Part shown: positions 1 to 9,283 of the stretch, piece after piece
Layout of the letters: each line of letters starts with the position of its first letter
Numbering within the stretch: the stretch's first letter is position 1
Assembly: GCA_018401965.1 (NCBI GenBank)
Contig: JAGYJU010000018.1
Coordinates: 90,243-154,242 of the forward strand
Direction of reading: 5' to 3'
Length of the DNA stretch: 64,000 nt
From: Roseicyclus sp.
GTDB lineage: Bacteria; Pseudomonadota; Alphaproteobacteria; Rhodobacterales; Rhodobacteraceae
The notes under the pieces: generated by a model
What the model was told of the DNA's origin: nothing
Databases searched by the model: none
Seen by the model: only the letters and a program-made list of their open reading frames with translations
Program-made: the position numbers and the translations under genes

Positions 1-560
1 AGGCGGAACTTGCCCGCCGCCTGACCGCGTCAGGCTACCGCTGCGCCTGTTGCGACACGGTGCTGGATGCGGCCTATGCGGTGCGCCTGCGCCCCTTTGG
101 CTGGGCGCAGCCCCCTGCCCAGCAACCCGACAGCGCCATCGAGGGCACAGGGGACGTGATCACAGATCATTATGCCCGACGGGGGCGCGATGTGCTGGTG
201 CGCGCGCATCTGCCGATCCCGGTCAGGGATACCGATGACCATGTGTTCCTGGGCGTCTGGGCCAATCTGTCGACGGGCGATTTCGCCCGGTTCAGATCGG
301 CACAGGCGCGCGGCGATGCCGACCGGCTGGGCGATCTTGCCGCCTGGCTTTATGCGCGTATCCCCGCCAGCAGCGGCCCGGTTCTGAACAAGGGGGTGAT
401 CGTGCCGGTGGCGGGCGGGGCGATGCCGGTGTTCTGGATCACCGATCCCAAGCATCCGCTTCATGCCGCCCAGCAAGATGGCGGCATGGCCGCATCCGAC
501 ATCGTGGCGCTGTACGAAGACCTTGGCGCAGGCGACATCCTGTCCCATCTGCGGGCCTGA
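1..560 (+). CDS. DUF2199 domain protein, 5' truncated by the window edge
   Basis: The frame is open from base 3 to a TGA at 558-560, so the N-terminus lies outside the window. The visible part starts with a CxxC pair (CACC) followed by a hydrophobic strand. It then has the family-like segments VLVRAHLPIPV, FLGVWANLSTGDF and DPKHPLHAAQQ. These match my memory of the DUF2199 pattern (N-terminal cysteine pair, 'GVWVSLS' core, 'HPL' near the end). Function is unknown; the cysteines suggest a small metal site, which is inference. It is convergent with bioY and shares a terminator with it. Confidence 0.7.
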   Translation, partial: AELARRLTASGYRCACCDTVLDAAYAVRLRPFGWAQPPAQQPDSAIEGTGDVITDHYARRGRDVLVRAHLPIPVRDTDDHVFLGVWANLSTGDFARFRSAQARGDADRLGDLAAWLYARIPASSGPVLNKGVIVPVAGGAMPVFWITDPKHPLHAAQQDGGMAASDIVALYEDLGAGDILSHLRA

Positions 561-571
561 CATCGCACAGC

Positions 572-607
572 AAAAAGGCCGCCCCCCGCGGGACGGCCTC
601 TTGGGTT
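572..607. terminator. Bidirectional hairpin terminator
   Basis: A GC-rich stem, AGGCCG at 576-581 pairing with CGGCCT at 594-599, is preceded by an A run (572-576) and followed by a T-rich stretch (601-609). It lies between the convergent DUF2199 gene and bioY, so it can serve both. Confidence 0.7.
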
Positions 608-623
608 TTCGATGGTGGAGAGA

Positions 624-1220
624 TCAGGCGCGCTTGGCCAACGCGGTCCAGGCCCCGGTCACGATCAGCGCCGCGATCACCGCCTTGATCACGTCACCAA
701 GCAGGAAGGGCGCAACGAAAGCCCCCCAGTAAAACGCGACGTCTTGCCCGACCCAGCCCGCGTCAAGCCCGAGGCCCGCGGCCAGCGCCATCGGCCACAC
801 CACGCCCGGCACATAGATCGCCGCAGACAGCACCAGCGCCACCAGCGCGGTCGACACCACGCCCTTGGCCAGCCCGCGTTCGGCGGCAAGGCCGGCGGCC
901 CAGGCCATCGCCACGAAGCCCAGCAGGAACCCGGCCGTCGGCCCGGCGAAGGCCACCGCGTTCAGGCCATTGGCGAAGACCGGCAGGCCCATCGCGCCCT
1001 GCCCGAGGTAGGCGATCATGGTCGCCAAGGCCAGGCGGCTGCCAAAGCCGAACCCGACCAGCAGGATCGCCAAGGTCTGAAGCGTCACCGGCACCGGCCA
1101 CATCGGCACGCTGATCTGGGCAGCCAAAGCGATGAAAAGCGATCCGCCCAGAACCAGGGCCACCTTTTTCAGGATGCCCTGTTGTCCGATTGTCGCGGTC
1201 AGTAATGTGTCGCGGCCCAT
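624..1220 (-). CDS. bioY: BioY, biotin-specific S component of an ECF transporter
   Basis: The product (198 aa) is an integral membrane protein with about six hydrophobic segments. It has the BioY hallmarks: ISVPMWPVPVTLQTLAILL near residues 36-54, the AYLGQGAMGLPVFA segment, then GPTAGFLLGFV. BioY binds biotin with high affinity and imports it, alone or with the BioM/BioN energising proteins. No bioM or bioN is adjacent, so it either works alone or uses a module encoded elsewhere. A strong Shine-Dalgarno (GGAGG, five bases before the ATG at 1220) supports this start. Confidence 0.93.
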   Translation of the reverse strand: MGRDTLLTATIGQQGILKKVALVLGGSLFIALAAQISVPMWPVPVTLQTLAILLVGFGFGSRLALATMIAYLGQGAMGLPVFANGLNAVAFAGPTAGFLLGFVAMAWAAGLAAERGLAKGVVSTALVALVLSAAIYVPGVVWPMALAAGLGLDAGWVGQDVAFYWGAFVAPFLLGDVIKAVIAALIVTGAWTALAKRA

Positions 1221-1336
1221 GGTCGCCTCCGTGCAAGGGTCGAAATCGATGTTCCCCCGGTATCCCCGCGCAAAGGCGCCAAGTCAAGCACCGCCGCCCC
1301 TTGCTTTTGCGCCGCGAAAGGGGCAACTGGCGGCTC

Positions 1337-1999
1337 ATGGAAAAACCTTTTGATGGACAGATCGCGCTGGTCACCGGCGCCTCCCGCGGGATCGGTGCGG
1401 CCAGCGCCGAATGGCTCGCGGCGCGCGGCGCGCATGTGGTGGCGGTTGCGCGCACCGTAGGCGGGCTGGAAGATCTTGATGACCGCATCAAGGCCGCTGG
1501 CGGACAGGCCACGCTTGCGCCGCTGGATGTGACCGAAGAGGGCGCGATGGCGCATCTGTGCCGGTCCATCCATGATCGCTGGGGGCGTGCCGATATCTGG
1601 GTCCATAGCGCGATCCATGTCACCGCGCTGACGCCCGCGCCGCATTTGGCGGCCAAGGACCTGGACAAGCTGATCGCCACCAACATCCGCGCTTTTTCGC
1701 GCCTGATGGCCTTTGTCGACCCGCTGATCGCGCCCGCGCCCAAGCCGCAGGCGGTATTTTTCGACGATCACTGGGATGAAAAATTCGCCGGCCCCTATGG
1801 CATGTGCAAGGCCGCCCAGCGCGCGCTTGTGCAATCCTGGCAGGCGGAAACGGTCAAGTTCCCGCTGCGGGTGCATCTGCTGCAGCCGCGCCCGATGCCC
1901 ACGGCGGTGCGCGCGCGGTTCTACCCCGGCGAAGATCGCAGCGCCTTGCACCAGCCGCGCGACGAAGCGGCGCGCTTGATGCCCGTCTTGCTCGACTGA
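1337..1999 (+). CDS. Short-chain dehydrogenase/reductase family protein
   Basis: A 220-aa Rossmann-fold protein starting at the ATG at 1337. The cofactor motif TGASRGIG lies near residues 13-20 and a YGMCK (YxxxK) motif near residue 155. The usual catalytic Ser about 13 residues before the Tyr is not present (the region reads VFFDDHWDEKF), so classical SDR catalysis is doubtful or altered. I infer NAD(P)-dependent oxidoreductase ancestry without a substrate. It is divergent from bioY and convergent with zapA, only 17 bp from the zapA stop. A longer upstream extension of the frame exists but lacks SDR-like sequence. Confidence 0.75.
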   Translation: MEKPFDGQIALVTGASRGIGAASAEWLAARGAHVVAVARTVGGLEDLDDRIKAAGGQATLAPLDVTEEGAMAHLCRSIHDRWGRADIWVHSAIHVTALTPAPHLAAKDLDKLIATNIRAFSRLMAFVDPLIAPAPKPQAVFFDDHWDEKFAGPYGMCKAAQRALVQSWQAETVKFPLRVHLLQPRPMPTAVRARFYPGEDRSALHQPRDEAARLMPVLLD

Positions 2000-2016
2000 C
2001 GACAGGCGGCGCGCCG

Positions 2017-2430
2017 TCAGCCCCGGCGCGCGTCGAGGTCGGCCGCGATGGCCTCGGCGCGGGCGGCCAGTTCGGCCAACCCGTCGGTGAAGCGCGCGGG
2101 CAATTCGGTGCGCGGCCCCGCCTCTTGCAATTCCGCGATGCGGCGCGCGCGGTCTGCCAGCCGTTCCTCGGCCGAGGCCAGCGTTTTTTCCTGCGCCGCG
2201 ATCTTGGCCTGCAATGCCTTGATTTCATCTTCCAGCGCGGCGGTCTTGTCGGCGAGCATCAACCCCGCCATCAACAGCATCCGGTCCGCCGGCATGCGCC
2301 CGATCTGGCCCAGGATCACCGCCGCCTCGGTGTCGAGCATCCGGGCCGCGGATTGCAGATAGGGTTCTTCGCCGTCCTGGCAGGCAACCGAAAAGCTGCG
2401 GCCGCCGATGTCGATTTGCACCTCAGGCAT
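2017..2430 (-). CDS. zapA: Cell division protein ZapA
   Basis: The protein (137 aa from ATG at 2430; an alternative ATG lies at 2436) starts [17 protein letters not shown], the N-terminal beta strand typical of ZapA. It continues with the 'LQSAARMLD' helix, the [13 protein letters not shown] core and a long C-terminal coiled coil. ZapA binds FtsZ and cross-links protofilaments at the division ring. Its start overlaps the stop of the upstream coiled-coil gene, so the two are probably translationally coupled. A GGGGG stretch upstream of the ATG is the likely ribosome site. Confidence 0.9.
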   Translation of the reverse strand: MPEVQIDIGGRSFSVACQDGEEPYLQSAARMLDTEAAVILGQIGRMPADRMLLMAGLMLADKTAALEDEIKALQAKIAAQEKTLASAEERLADRARRIAELQEAGPRTELPARFTDGLAELAARAEAIAADLDARRG

Positions 2431-3226
2431 GTTCATCCCCCGTTGTTGACGCCACCGGCCCCACCTGGCCGAGGTCGGCAAGGATGCGGTCCAGTTCCGC
2501 CGCCTCCGAGGCGCGGGCGGCCTTGAGGGCGTCCAGTTCCACCACCAGCGCCTTGTTCAACACGCGCGGATCGGTGGCGCGTTCGCTGCGCAAGCGGTTC
2601 ACGTTCTTGGTCAGGCGTTCGTTGATCGACCGCAGTTCCTGCAACTCGGCGCGCAGCGCCATGGCACGGTCGTCCGGGTCCATGCCGCCCGCGATCTGCA
2701 ATTCCTCGGCGATATCGCGGGCCTCGTCGCGCTCCGCTATGGCCTCGGCGCGTTCGGCCCGAAGCCGCGCCACCCGCCCTTCCAGGTCTGCGATGCGCGC
2801 CGACATCTGCGCCAGGGCCGGATCGGGTTCGGCGTCTGCCCCGACGGCAGGCAGGGCGCGGTGCGCGGCCTGCTCCGCCGCCTGCCGGGCCGCCGCAAGA
2901 TCGGCCTGCAGCGCGGCGATGGTCGCATCACGATCCGCAAGGGCGGCGCTGGCCAGGGCAAGGTCGGCCTCCAGCGCGGTCAGCCGCGGGGTCATGTTTT
3001 CGCCTGGCGCGGGCTGTGCGGCGATCATCGCCTCAAGCTCGGACACGCGGGCCTCGGCGGCAGTGGGGCGGATCTGGGCATCCTCGAAGGCGCCCGAGGT
3101 AATGCCGGGATCCTCGGCCATGGGGCGGGTCTGCGCCTCACCCACACCTGCGGCAATCCGGTCGAGCGCAGCCGCCAGCCGCGCCTCGAGCGTCGAGAGT
3201 TTTTCGAATTCGGCGTTGTCGCCCAT
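2423..3226 (-). CDS. Coiled-coil protein preceding zapA
   Basis: About 267 aa from ATG 3226 (an alternative ATG at 3295 would add 23 residues). Almost the whole length is Ala/Glu/Arg-rich heptads, with a break around [23 protein letters not shown] and a C-terminal helix. There is no signal peptide or membrane segment. No catalytic motif is visible. The position directly upstream of zapA, with an overlap, suggests a cytoplasmic structural role linked to division; this is inference from context only. An AAGGGGG run about 11 bases before 3226 favours the shorter start. A perfect inverted repeat (GCAAATC/GATTTGC) lies at about 3303-3322, between this gene and tkt. Confidence 0.6.
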   Translation of the reverse strand: MGDNAEFEKLSTLEARLAAALDRIAAGVGEAQTRPMAEDPGITSGAFEDAQIRPTAAEARVSELEAMIAAQPAPGENMTPRLTALEADLALASAALADRDATIAALQADLAAARQAAEQAAHRALPAVGADAEPDPALAQMSARIADLEGRVARLRAERAEAIAERDEARDIAEELQIAGGMDPDDRAMALRAELQELRSINERLTKNVNRLRSERATDPRVLNKALVVELDALKAARASEAAELDRILADLGQVGPVASTTGDEHA

Positions 3227-3488
3227 CGGTGCCTGCGCCCCCTTGGTCTTGGTGCCCGTGCCTGCCCATGCGATCGGGCGAACGTCTTGGGCCATAGCCC
3301 ACCGCAAATCCCCAAGATTTGCAAGGCCTGCCGCGCGCCAAAGCGCGGGCGGGGCGGGTTTCACGCCGATTGACCGCGTTTTGGTTGCGCCGCCCCCCGC
3401 CTCTGGTATGACACGGGCCAAATGCGCCCGGATACAGGCGATCCGCGCGCGCCCCTTTCAAAGCTGCCTGACGAAGGACTGCCCCGCC

Positions 3489-5504
3489 ATGGATCTGACC
3501 GCGCTTGCCACCCGAAACCCCGATCACTGGCGCCGCGCCGCCTGCATCCGCACCCTGACGCTGGATGCCGTCGCCGCCGCCAATTCCGGACATTCCGGGA
3601 TGCCCATGGGCATGGCCGACGTGGCGACCGTGCTTTACGCCAACCACCTGCAGTTTGACGCAAGCGCGCCGGATTGGGCCAACCGTGACCGGTTCATCCT
3701 GTCGGCGGGCCACGGGTCGATGTTGCTCTATTCGCTTCTGTATCTCACCAGCTCGCCGGACATGACGCTGGAGCAGGTGAAAAACTTCCGCCAATTGGGC
3801 GCGATCACGGCGGGTCATCCGGAATACGGCCATGCCATGGGGATCGAGACCACCACCGGCCCCCTGGGCCAGGGCATCGCCAATGCCGTGGGCTTTGCCA
3901 TGGCCGAGGAATTCCTGCGCGCGAAATGGGGCAAGAAGATCATCGACCACTACACCTATTGCATCGCGGGCGACGGGTGCCTGATGGAAGGTGTCAGCCA
4001 AGAAGCCATCGCGCTGGCGGGCCGGCAGGAATTGTCGCGCCTGATCGTGATGTGGGATGACAATGGCATCACCATCGACGGCAAGGTGTCCATCTCGGAT
4101 CGCACCGACCAGATGGCGCGCTTTGCCGCCAGCGGCTGGGACGTGTTCGACTGTGACGGCCATGATCCGGTGGCCATCGATGCGGCCATCACGGCGGGCA
4201 AGGCCTCGCCCCGCCCGGCGATGATCGCCTGCAAGACGCATATCGCGCTGGGACATGCCGCGCAGGATACCGCCAAGGGCCATGGCGCGTTGACCGATGC
4301 CGCACAGCTCAAGGCCGCGAAAGAGGCCTATGGCTGGTCGCATGGCCCGTTTGAAATCCCCGCCGATCTGAAAACCTGGTGGGAAGGCGTGGGCGCCAAG
4401 GGGCGCAGCGCGCGCGAAGAATGGGAAACCGCCTTTGCGCTATTGTCGGACGCCAAGCAGGCCGAGTTTACCCGCGCCTTTGCCCGCGAGCTGCCCAAGA
4501 AACTGTCCGCGACGATCAAGGCCCTGAAAAAGCAGCATTCCGATGCTGCCCCCAAGGTCGCCACCCGGCAGGCCAGCCAGATGGCGCTGGAGGTGATCAA
4601 CCCGATCCTGGGCGAACACCTGGGCGGATCGGCCGATCTGACCGGATCGAACAACACCGACACCGCCGGGCTGGGCGTGTTCGGCCCCGAGGACCGCCGC
4701 GGCCGCCACGTGCATTACGGCATCCGCGAACACGGGATGGCGGCCGCGATGAACGGCATGGCGCTGCATGGCGGCCTGCGCCCCTATGGCGGCACCTTCA
4801 TGGTCTTCACCGATTACGCACGCCCCGCGATGCGGCTGTCGTCGCTGATGGGCCTGCCGGTGACCTATGTCATGACCCATGACAGCATCGGGCTTGGCGA
4901 AGACGGGCCGACGCACCAGCCGGTCGAGCATCTGGCGATGATGCGCGCCAACCCCAACCTCAACGTGATCCGCCCCGCCGACGCGGTGGAAACCGCCGAG
5001 GCCTGGGAAGTGGCCTTGATGCAAAAAACCACGCCATCGGTCCTGGCGCTCAGCCGGCAGGCGCTGCCGACGCTGCGCACCGAGCACAAGGCCAAGAACA
5101 TGGTCGCCCAAGGCGCCTATGTGCTGGCCGAGGCGGATGGCAAACGGCAGGCGATCTTGATGGCGACCGGATCGGAAGTGGCGATTGCCATGGCCGCGCG
5201 CGACCTGTTGCAGGCCGAAGGCATCGGCACCCGTGTCGTGTCCATGCCCTGCTGGGAAATCTTCGAAGAGCAGGACGAGGCCTATCGCCGCCGCGTTCTG
5301 CCCGCAGGCCCGGTGCGCGTCGCGGTCGAGGCGGCGATCCGCTTTGGCTGGGACCGCTGGCTGTTCGGGGAACGCGGCCGCCGCGAGAAATCGGGCTTTG
5401 TGGGCATGCACGGGTTCGGTGCATCGGCGCCCGCGGGCGAGCTATACGCCCATTTCGGCATCACGGCGGAAGCGGTGGCGGCAAAGGTCAAATCGCTGTT
5501 GTGA
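3489..5504 (+). CDS. tkt: Transketolase
   Basis: A 671-aa thiamine-diphosphate enzyme moving two-carbon units between sugar phosphates in the pentose phosphate and Calvin routes. N-terminal TPP-binding elements are present ([30 protein letters not shown]). The pyrimidine-binding domain has the catalytic Glu region HYGIREHGM, and the C-terminal domain is complete ([19 protein letters not shown]). Length fits the family. The start is the ATG at 3489 with AAGGA upstream; the frame is open further upstream but without transketolase sequence. It is divergent from the zapA pair and convergent with purN, with a cluster of palindromes between. Confidence 0.96.
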   Translation: MDLTALATRNPDHWRRAACIRTLTLDAVAAANSGHSGMPMGMADVATVLYANHLQFDASAPDWANRDRFILSAGHGSMLLYSLLYLTSSPDMTLEQVKNFRQLGAITAGHPEYGHAMGIETTTGPLGQGIANAVGFAMAEEFLRAKWGKKIIDHYTYCIAGDGCLMEGVSQEAIALAGRQELSRLIVMWDDNGITIDGKVSISDRTDQMARFAASGWDVFDCDGHDPVAIDAAITAGKASPRPAMIACKTHIALGHAAQDTAKGHGALTDAAQLKAAKEAYGWSHGPFEIPADLKTWWEGVGAKGRSAREEWETAFALLSDAKQAEFTRAFARELPKKLSATIKALKKQHSDAAPKVATRQASQMALEVINPILGEHLGGSADLTGSNNTDTAGLGVFGPEDRRGRHVHYGIREHGMAAAMNGMALHGGLRPYGGTFMVFTDYARPAMRLSSLMGLPVTYVMTHDSIGLGEDGPTHQPVEHLAMMRANPNLNVIRPADAVETAEAWEVALMQKTTPSVLALSRQALPTLRTEHKAKNMVAQGAYVLAEADGKRQAILMATGSEVAIAMAARDLLQAEGIGTRVVSMPCWEIFEEQDEAYRRRVLPAGPVRVAVEAAIRFGWDRWLFGERGRREKSGFVGMHGFGASAPAGELYAHFGITAEAVAAKVKSLL

Positions 5505-5513
5505 TCGGGGCAC

Positions 5514-5602
5514 TGCACGCCCTTTGCAAAGGGCGTGCATGCGGTTTCGAAACCGCATGGCGCGGGCCTAGTCGGCCCGCGCACGCCTTTTCGAAAAGGC
5601 GT
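5514..5602. repeat. Tandem array of four palindromes between tkt and purN
   Basis: Four near-contiguous inverted repeats fill the gap: a perfect 26-bp palindrome at 5514-5539; a perfect 20-bp palindrome at 5539-5558 centred on TTTCGAAA; a 9-bp-arm hairpin at 5560-5582 with loop TAGTC; and a perfect 20-bp palindrome at 5583-5602 centred on TTTTCGAAAA. Each could form a stable hairpin in either transcript, so the array probably terminates both convergent genes. That function is inferred. Confidence 0.85.
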
Positions 5603-5609
5603 TTACCCC

Positions 5610-6200
5610 TCAGATATCGATGCGCGACCGGTCCCCATCGACAAAGCGGCGCAAGACCATCGGATAAAGCCGGTGTTCCTGCACCAGCACCCGCGCGGCC
5701 AAGCGTTCGGGCGTGTCGCCGGCCAGGACCGGCACCCGCGCTTGGCCCAGGATCGGCCCACCATCCAATTCCGCCGTCACCTCATGCACCGTGCAGCCGG
5801 CCTCGGCATCGCCCGCCGCAATCGCGCGGGCATGGGTGTGCAGGCCAGGGTATTTCGGCAAAAGCGACGGGTGGATGTTCAAGATCCGCCCCTGCCAGCG
5901 GGTCACGAAGGCTTCGGTCAGAACCCGCATGAACCCCGCAAGGCAGAGGATGTCGGGCCGGTGGGTTTCCAGAACGCGGGTCAGTTCCGCCTCGAACGCG
6001 GCGCGATCCTTGCCAAAGGGGCGGTGATCCACGACAGCCGTGGGAATGCCCAGGGCGGCGGCTTTTTCCAGCCCGCCCGCGCCTGCGTCATTGGCCAGAA
6101 CCAGGCAGGGCCGGGCCGGGTGATCGCCAGTCATGGATCGCGCCAGCGTCACCATGTTCGATCCGCCGCCCGAAATCAGGATGGCGACGCGGCTCGTCAC
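5610..6200 (-). CDS. purN: Phosphoribosylglycinamide formyltransferase PurN
   Basis: A 196-aa enzyme transferring a formyl group from 10-formyl-THF to GAR in purine synthesis. It has the N-terminal [10 protein letters not shown] phosphate loop, the [12 protein letters not shown] catalytic-site segment and [13 protein letters not shown] with the conserved Asp. The start is GTG at 6200, which overlaps the purM TGA (GTGA). This is the usual purM-purN arrangement and implies translational coupling. Confidence 0.94.
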   Translation of the reverse strand: MTSRVAILISGGGSNMVTLARSMTGDHPARPCLVLANDAGAGGLEKAAALGIPTAVVDHRPFGKDRAAFEAELTRVLETHRPDILCLAGFMRVLTEAFVTRWQGRILNIHPSLLPKYPGLHTHARAIAAGDAEAGCTVHEVTAELDGGPILGQARVPVLAGDTPERLAARVLVQEHRLYPMVLRRFVDGDRSRIDI

Positions 6201-7243
6201 GCCAGCACGCCCCTGTAGCTGACGCCCGCGCCTTGGGTCACCTGCCCCAAATGATGCACGGTCTCGCCCGCATCCGACAAAAGCGCCGCAATCGCCGCGG
6301 CCCGGTCGGCGGCGACGACCACCACCATGCCGATGCCCGCGTTGAAGGTCTTGAGCATCTCGGCCTGCGCCAACCCGCCTTCGGCCGCCAACCATTTGAA
6401 CACGGGCGGCAAATCCCAGGCTGCAAGATCGATCTCGGCCCCCAGCCCCTCGGGCAGGACGCGCGGCAGGTTCTCGGTCAGCCCGCCGCCGGTGATATGG
6501 GCCAGCGCATGCACGCCGCCCGCGCGGATGGCCGCCAGCACCGGGCGCACGTAGAGCCGCGTCGGCGCCAGCAGCGCCGCGCCCAGCGCGCCACCCGCAA
6601 AGGGCGCGGGCGCATCCCAGGCCAGGCCGGACCGTTCCACAACCCGGCGCACCAGCGAATAGCCGTTGGAATGCACCCCGTCCGACGCCAGCCCCAACAG
6701 CACATCCCCCGCCTGAACCCCGGCAGGCAGCGCCGCGCCGCGGTTCATCGCGCCCACCGCAAAGCCCGCCAGGTCGAAATCGCCGGGCGCATACATGCCC
6801 GGCATTTCCGCCGTTTCCCCGCCCACCAACGCGCAGCCCGACAAGCGGCAGCCATGGGCGATCCCCTCGACGATGCGGGCGGCGGCGTCGACCTCGAGCT
6901 TGCCGGTGGCAAAGTAATCGAGGAAAAACAACGGCTCCGCCCCTTGGCAGACCAGGTCGTTGACGCACATGGCGACCAGGTCGATGCCGATCGTGTCGAA
7001 CAGGCCGGTGTCGATGGCGATCTTGAGCTTGGTGCCCACCCCATCGGTCGCGGCCACGAGGATCGGGTCGTCATAGCCTGCCGCCTTGAGATCGAACAGC
7101 GCGCCAAAGCCCCCCAGACCGGACATCACGCCCGGCCGCGTGGTGGCGGCGGCGGCAGGCTTGATCCGGTCGACAAGCGCGTTTCCGGCATCGATATCGA
7201 CGCCCGCCTGGGCATAGGTCAGGCCGTTTTGCGGATGGGTCAT
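6197..7243 (-). CDS. purM: Phosphoribosylformylglycinamidine cyclo-ligase PurM
   Basis: A 348-aa AIR synthetase that closes the imidazole ring from FGAM with ATP. Visible family segments: [14 protein letters not shown] at the N-terminus, [16 protein letters not shown], the ATP-site [27 protein letters not shown] and [12 protein letters not shown], and the C-terminal [12 protein letters not shown] and [10 protein letters not shown]. Full length. It is followed by purN with a 4-base overlap and preceded on the same strand by a small membrane-protein gene about 65 bp upstream. Confidence 0.95.
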   Translation of the reverse strand: MTHPQNGLTYAQAGVDIDAGNALVDRIKPAAAATTRPGVMSGLGGFGALFDLKAAGYDDPILVAATDGVGTKLKIAIDTGLFDTIGIDLVAMCVNDLVCQGAEPLFFLDYFATGKLEVDAAARIVEGIAHGCRLSGCALVGGETAEMPGMYAPGDFDLAGFAVGAMNRGAALPAGVQAGDVLLGLASDGVHSNGYSLVRRVVERSGLAWDAPAPFAGGALGAALLAPTRLYVRPVLAAIRAGGVHALAHITGGGLTENLPRVLPEGLGAEIDLAAWDLPPVFKWLAAEGGLAQAEMLKTFNAGIGMVVVVAADRAAAIAALLSDAGETVHHLGQVTQGAGVSYRGVLA

Positions 7244-7308
7244 GTCAGGCTCCTTCGCGGACGTTTCCTGCCCCTAGCAAGACCGCGCGCTTGCGTCCAT
7301 GGGTCAGA

Positions 7309-7710
7309 TCACCGGCGCCCCGGCCCCTGCGCGGACCGCGCGCCGATCCACAGGAACAGGATCATCATCAGGGCCGTCGGGATCACGATACGGGCGACTT
7401 GGCGCAACCCTTCGGGATCGGCCAACAGTGCACGCATCGGCGCAAAGATGATGGCGGGTGCGATCACCTGCACCATCAGGAAGATCGACAGGCACAGGCC
7501 CCAGACCAGCGCCCAATCGCCCGCCCGCAAGACCTGCGTGGCGCGTTTGACCGCCTGCATCCCGATATCGGTCATCGGCACGGCGGCCAGGATCACGGCG
7601 GTGGCGGTGGCATTGGGCAGGCCCGCGAACTGCACCAAAAGCCCGAACAGCACCCGCAGGCCGATCAGCCAGGCCAGGTAGCGCAGCGCAAGGATGGACA
7701 GGGGCGGCAT
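7309..7710 (-). CDS. Small four-helix membrane protein, possibly ABZJ_00895 family
   Basis: A 133-aa protein with about four hydrophobic stretches (residues ~4-24, 36-48, 66-90 and 105-123) and a short basic tail. The size, the four helices and the internal AVPMTDIGMQAVKR loop recall the uncharacterised ABZJ_00895 family, but I hold this loosely. No catalytic motif is seen. It sits upstream of purM on the same strand and may be co-transcribed; no functional link to purine synthesis is implied. Confidence 0.5.
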   Translation of the reverse strand: MPPLSILALRYLAWLIGLRVLFGLLVQFAGLPNATATAVILAAVPMTDIGMQAVKRATQVLRAGDWALVWGLCLSIFLMVQVIAPAIIFAPMRALLADPEGLRQVARIVIPTALMMILFLWIGARSAQGPGRR

Positions 7711-7847
7711 GGGCTTGGGTCTTTCGCATCAGGGTCTCGCGCGAGCCAATAGGCCAAGCCCGGCCCGGGGGCAAGCTCGGGCGCCCTGCAGGGCCGCATG
7801 ATGGCAGACTTGACGGGGGGGACGCGTCTGGTAATCCATGACCCGGC

Positions 7848-7923
7848 GGGCCTGTAGCTCAATGGTTAGAGCAGAGCGCTCATAACGCTTTGGTTGCGGG
7901 TTCAAGTCCTGCCGGGCCTACCA
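7848..7923 (+). tRNA. tRNA with CAU anticodon (elongator Met or, more likely, Ile2)
   Basis: Cloverleaf: acceptor 7848-7854 with 7913-7919, D stem GCTC/GAGC, anticodon stem 7874-7878 with 7886-7890, anticodon CAT at 7881-7883, T stem GCGGG/CCTGC, encoded CCA at 7921-7923. It lacks the initiator features (C1-A72 mismatch, three G-C pairs in the anticodon stem). The D loop and variable region resemble lysidine-modified tRNA-Ile2(CAU). Confidence 0.9.
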
Positions 7924-7953
7924 CGCCCCCCGCCACAGACAAGACCGCGCCGC

Positions 7954-9255
7954 CTATCGCGGCAAGACGAGGTCGACGCGCAAGCCGCCCATCTCGGCAC
8001 TGTCGCGCAGGGTCAGGCTGCCGCCATGGCGCTGTGCGATATCGCGCGCGATGGCCAGCCCCAACCCCACACCCGATCCCTTGTCCTGGTTGCGCGCCGC
8101 ATCCAGCCGGGCAAAGGGTTTCATCGCCTCGACCCGGCGATCGGCCGGGATGCCCGGACCGTCATCCTCGACCGTGAAGCGGATCGCGCGGTCGGGCAAG
8201 ATCACGCTCACCCGCGCCGTGCTGCCATAGCGCAGCGCGTTCGACACGAGGTTCGACAAGCACCGCCGCACCGCCTGTGGCCGCAGCAGCACCGGTTCCG
8301 CCCGCTCGGGCGCGATCAGCGTGACCCGGCCACCACCGCGCTGTGCATCGGCCACCAATTGCCGCGCCAGGGCCACCGGATCGGTCGACACCGGATCATC
8401 CAGCGCCTCGCCCCGGGCGAAATCGAGAAAGGTGGCCAAAAGCGCCTCCATCTCTTCGACATCGCGGGTCAGGGCCGCGACATCGGCATCCGGGTCCAGC
8501 ATCGACAGCCCCAGCTTCATCCGGGTCAGGGGCGTGCGCAGATCATGGCTGACGCCCGACAACATCAGGGTGCGCTGATCGATCATCGCCTCGATCCGGC
8601 CCCGCATATCCAGAAAGGCGCGGCCCGCGCTGCGCACCTCGGTCGCGCCAGAGGGGTGGTATTCGACGACCTGCCCCTTGCCGAACGCCTCGGAGGCCTG
8701 CGCCAGCCGCCGGATCGGCTTCAACTGGTTGCGCAGGAACAGGTAGGCGACCCATGTCATGAACAGGCCGAAAAATACCATCAGAACCAGCAATTGATGC
8801 GGGTTGGACGCCGACATGCGTTGCCGGGCCACGGCCAGCGCTATGGTCTCGTCGCCCGCGCGCAAGGTGATGATCGGGCGGCGTTCGTCGGTGATCAGAT
8901 CGACCGCAACCAGGCCCTGCAGATCGCGGCGCAAGACCCGGATCGCCTCGATCCCCGTCAGGTCGTAGAATTGCCTGTGGTCGACCGCGTCGCGTGACGG
9001 CGCGGGCAGAATGTCGATCTCCAGGGCGGCGGCGATGGCGCCTGCCCCCGCGCTGCCCGCCGCGATCTGATCACGCACGAGGGCCAGGTCCAGCACCAGC
9101 GCGGTGGTCATCTGGCCCGCGACCTCCTGGAAATAGCGTTGCAGGATCTGCCCCGACACGACAATCTGCAAGGTGACGATCGGCACAAGCAGGATCAGGG
9201 CGGCCCGACCATAAAGCCCCCTTGGCAGCATCCGTTTGAGCCAACCGAAATCCAT
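7954..9255 (-). CDS. EnvZ-like membrane histidine kinase
   Basis: A 433-aa sensor kinase. Membrane segments at ~17-37 and ~155-174 flank a periplasmic domain of about 115 aa. A HAMP region (~175-230) follows, then HisKA with LSGVSHDLRTPLTRMK (phospho-accepting His237). The HATPase has an N box (SNLVSNALRYG), a G1 box (VEDDGPGIP) and a G2 region (GSGVGLGLAIARDIA). The motif order is that of OmpR-type partner kinases such as EnvZ. No response-regulator gene adjoins it in the window: downstream is a tRNA and upstream a divergent hydrolase gene, so it appears orphaned here. The start at ATG 9255 immediately precedes the first membrane helix. Confidence 0.85.
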   Translation of the reverse strand: MDFGWLKRMLPRGLYGRAALILLVPIVTLQIVVSGQILQRYFQEVAGQMTTALVLDLALVRDQIAAGSAGAGAIAAALEIDILPAPSRDAVDHRQFYDLTGIEAIRVLRRDLQGLVAVDLITDERRPIITLRAGDETIALAVARQRMSASNPHQLLVLMVFFGLFMTWVAYLFLRNQLKPIRRLAQASEAFGKGQVVEYHPSGATEVRSAGRAFLDMRGRIEAMIDQRTLMLSGVSHDLRTPLTRMKLGLSMLDPDADVAALTRDVEEMEALLATFLDFARGEALDDPVSTDPVALARQLVADAQRGGGRVTLIAPERAEPVLLRPQAVRRCLSNLVSNALRYGSTARVSVILPDRAIRFTVEDDGPGIPADRRVEAMKPFARLDAARNQDKGSGVGLGLAIARDIAQRHGGSLTLRDSAEMGGLRVDLVLPR

Positions 9256-9283
9256 GGCAGCAGTTAACCGGGCGGACAGGCGA

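Noticed and set aside
2484..3488. N-terminal extension of transketolase by 335 codons
   Set aside because: It is Ser/Arg/Ala shadow of the minus-strand coiled-coil gene; a good ribosome site and the conserved N-terminus begin at 3489.
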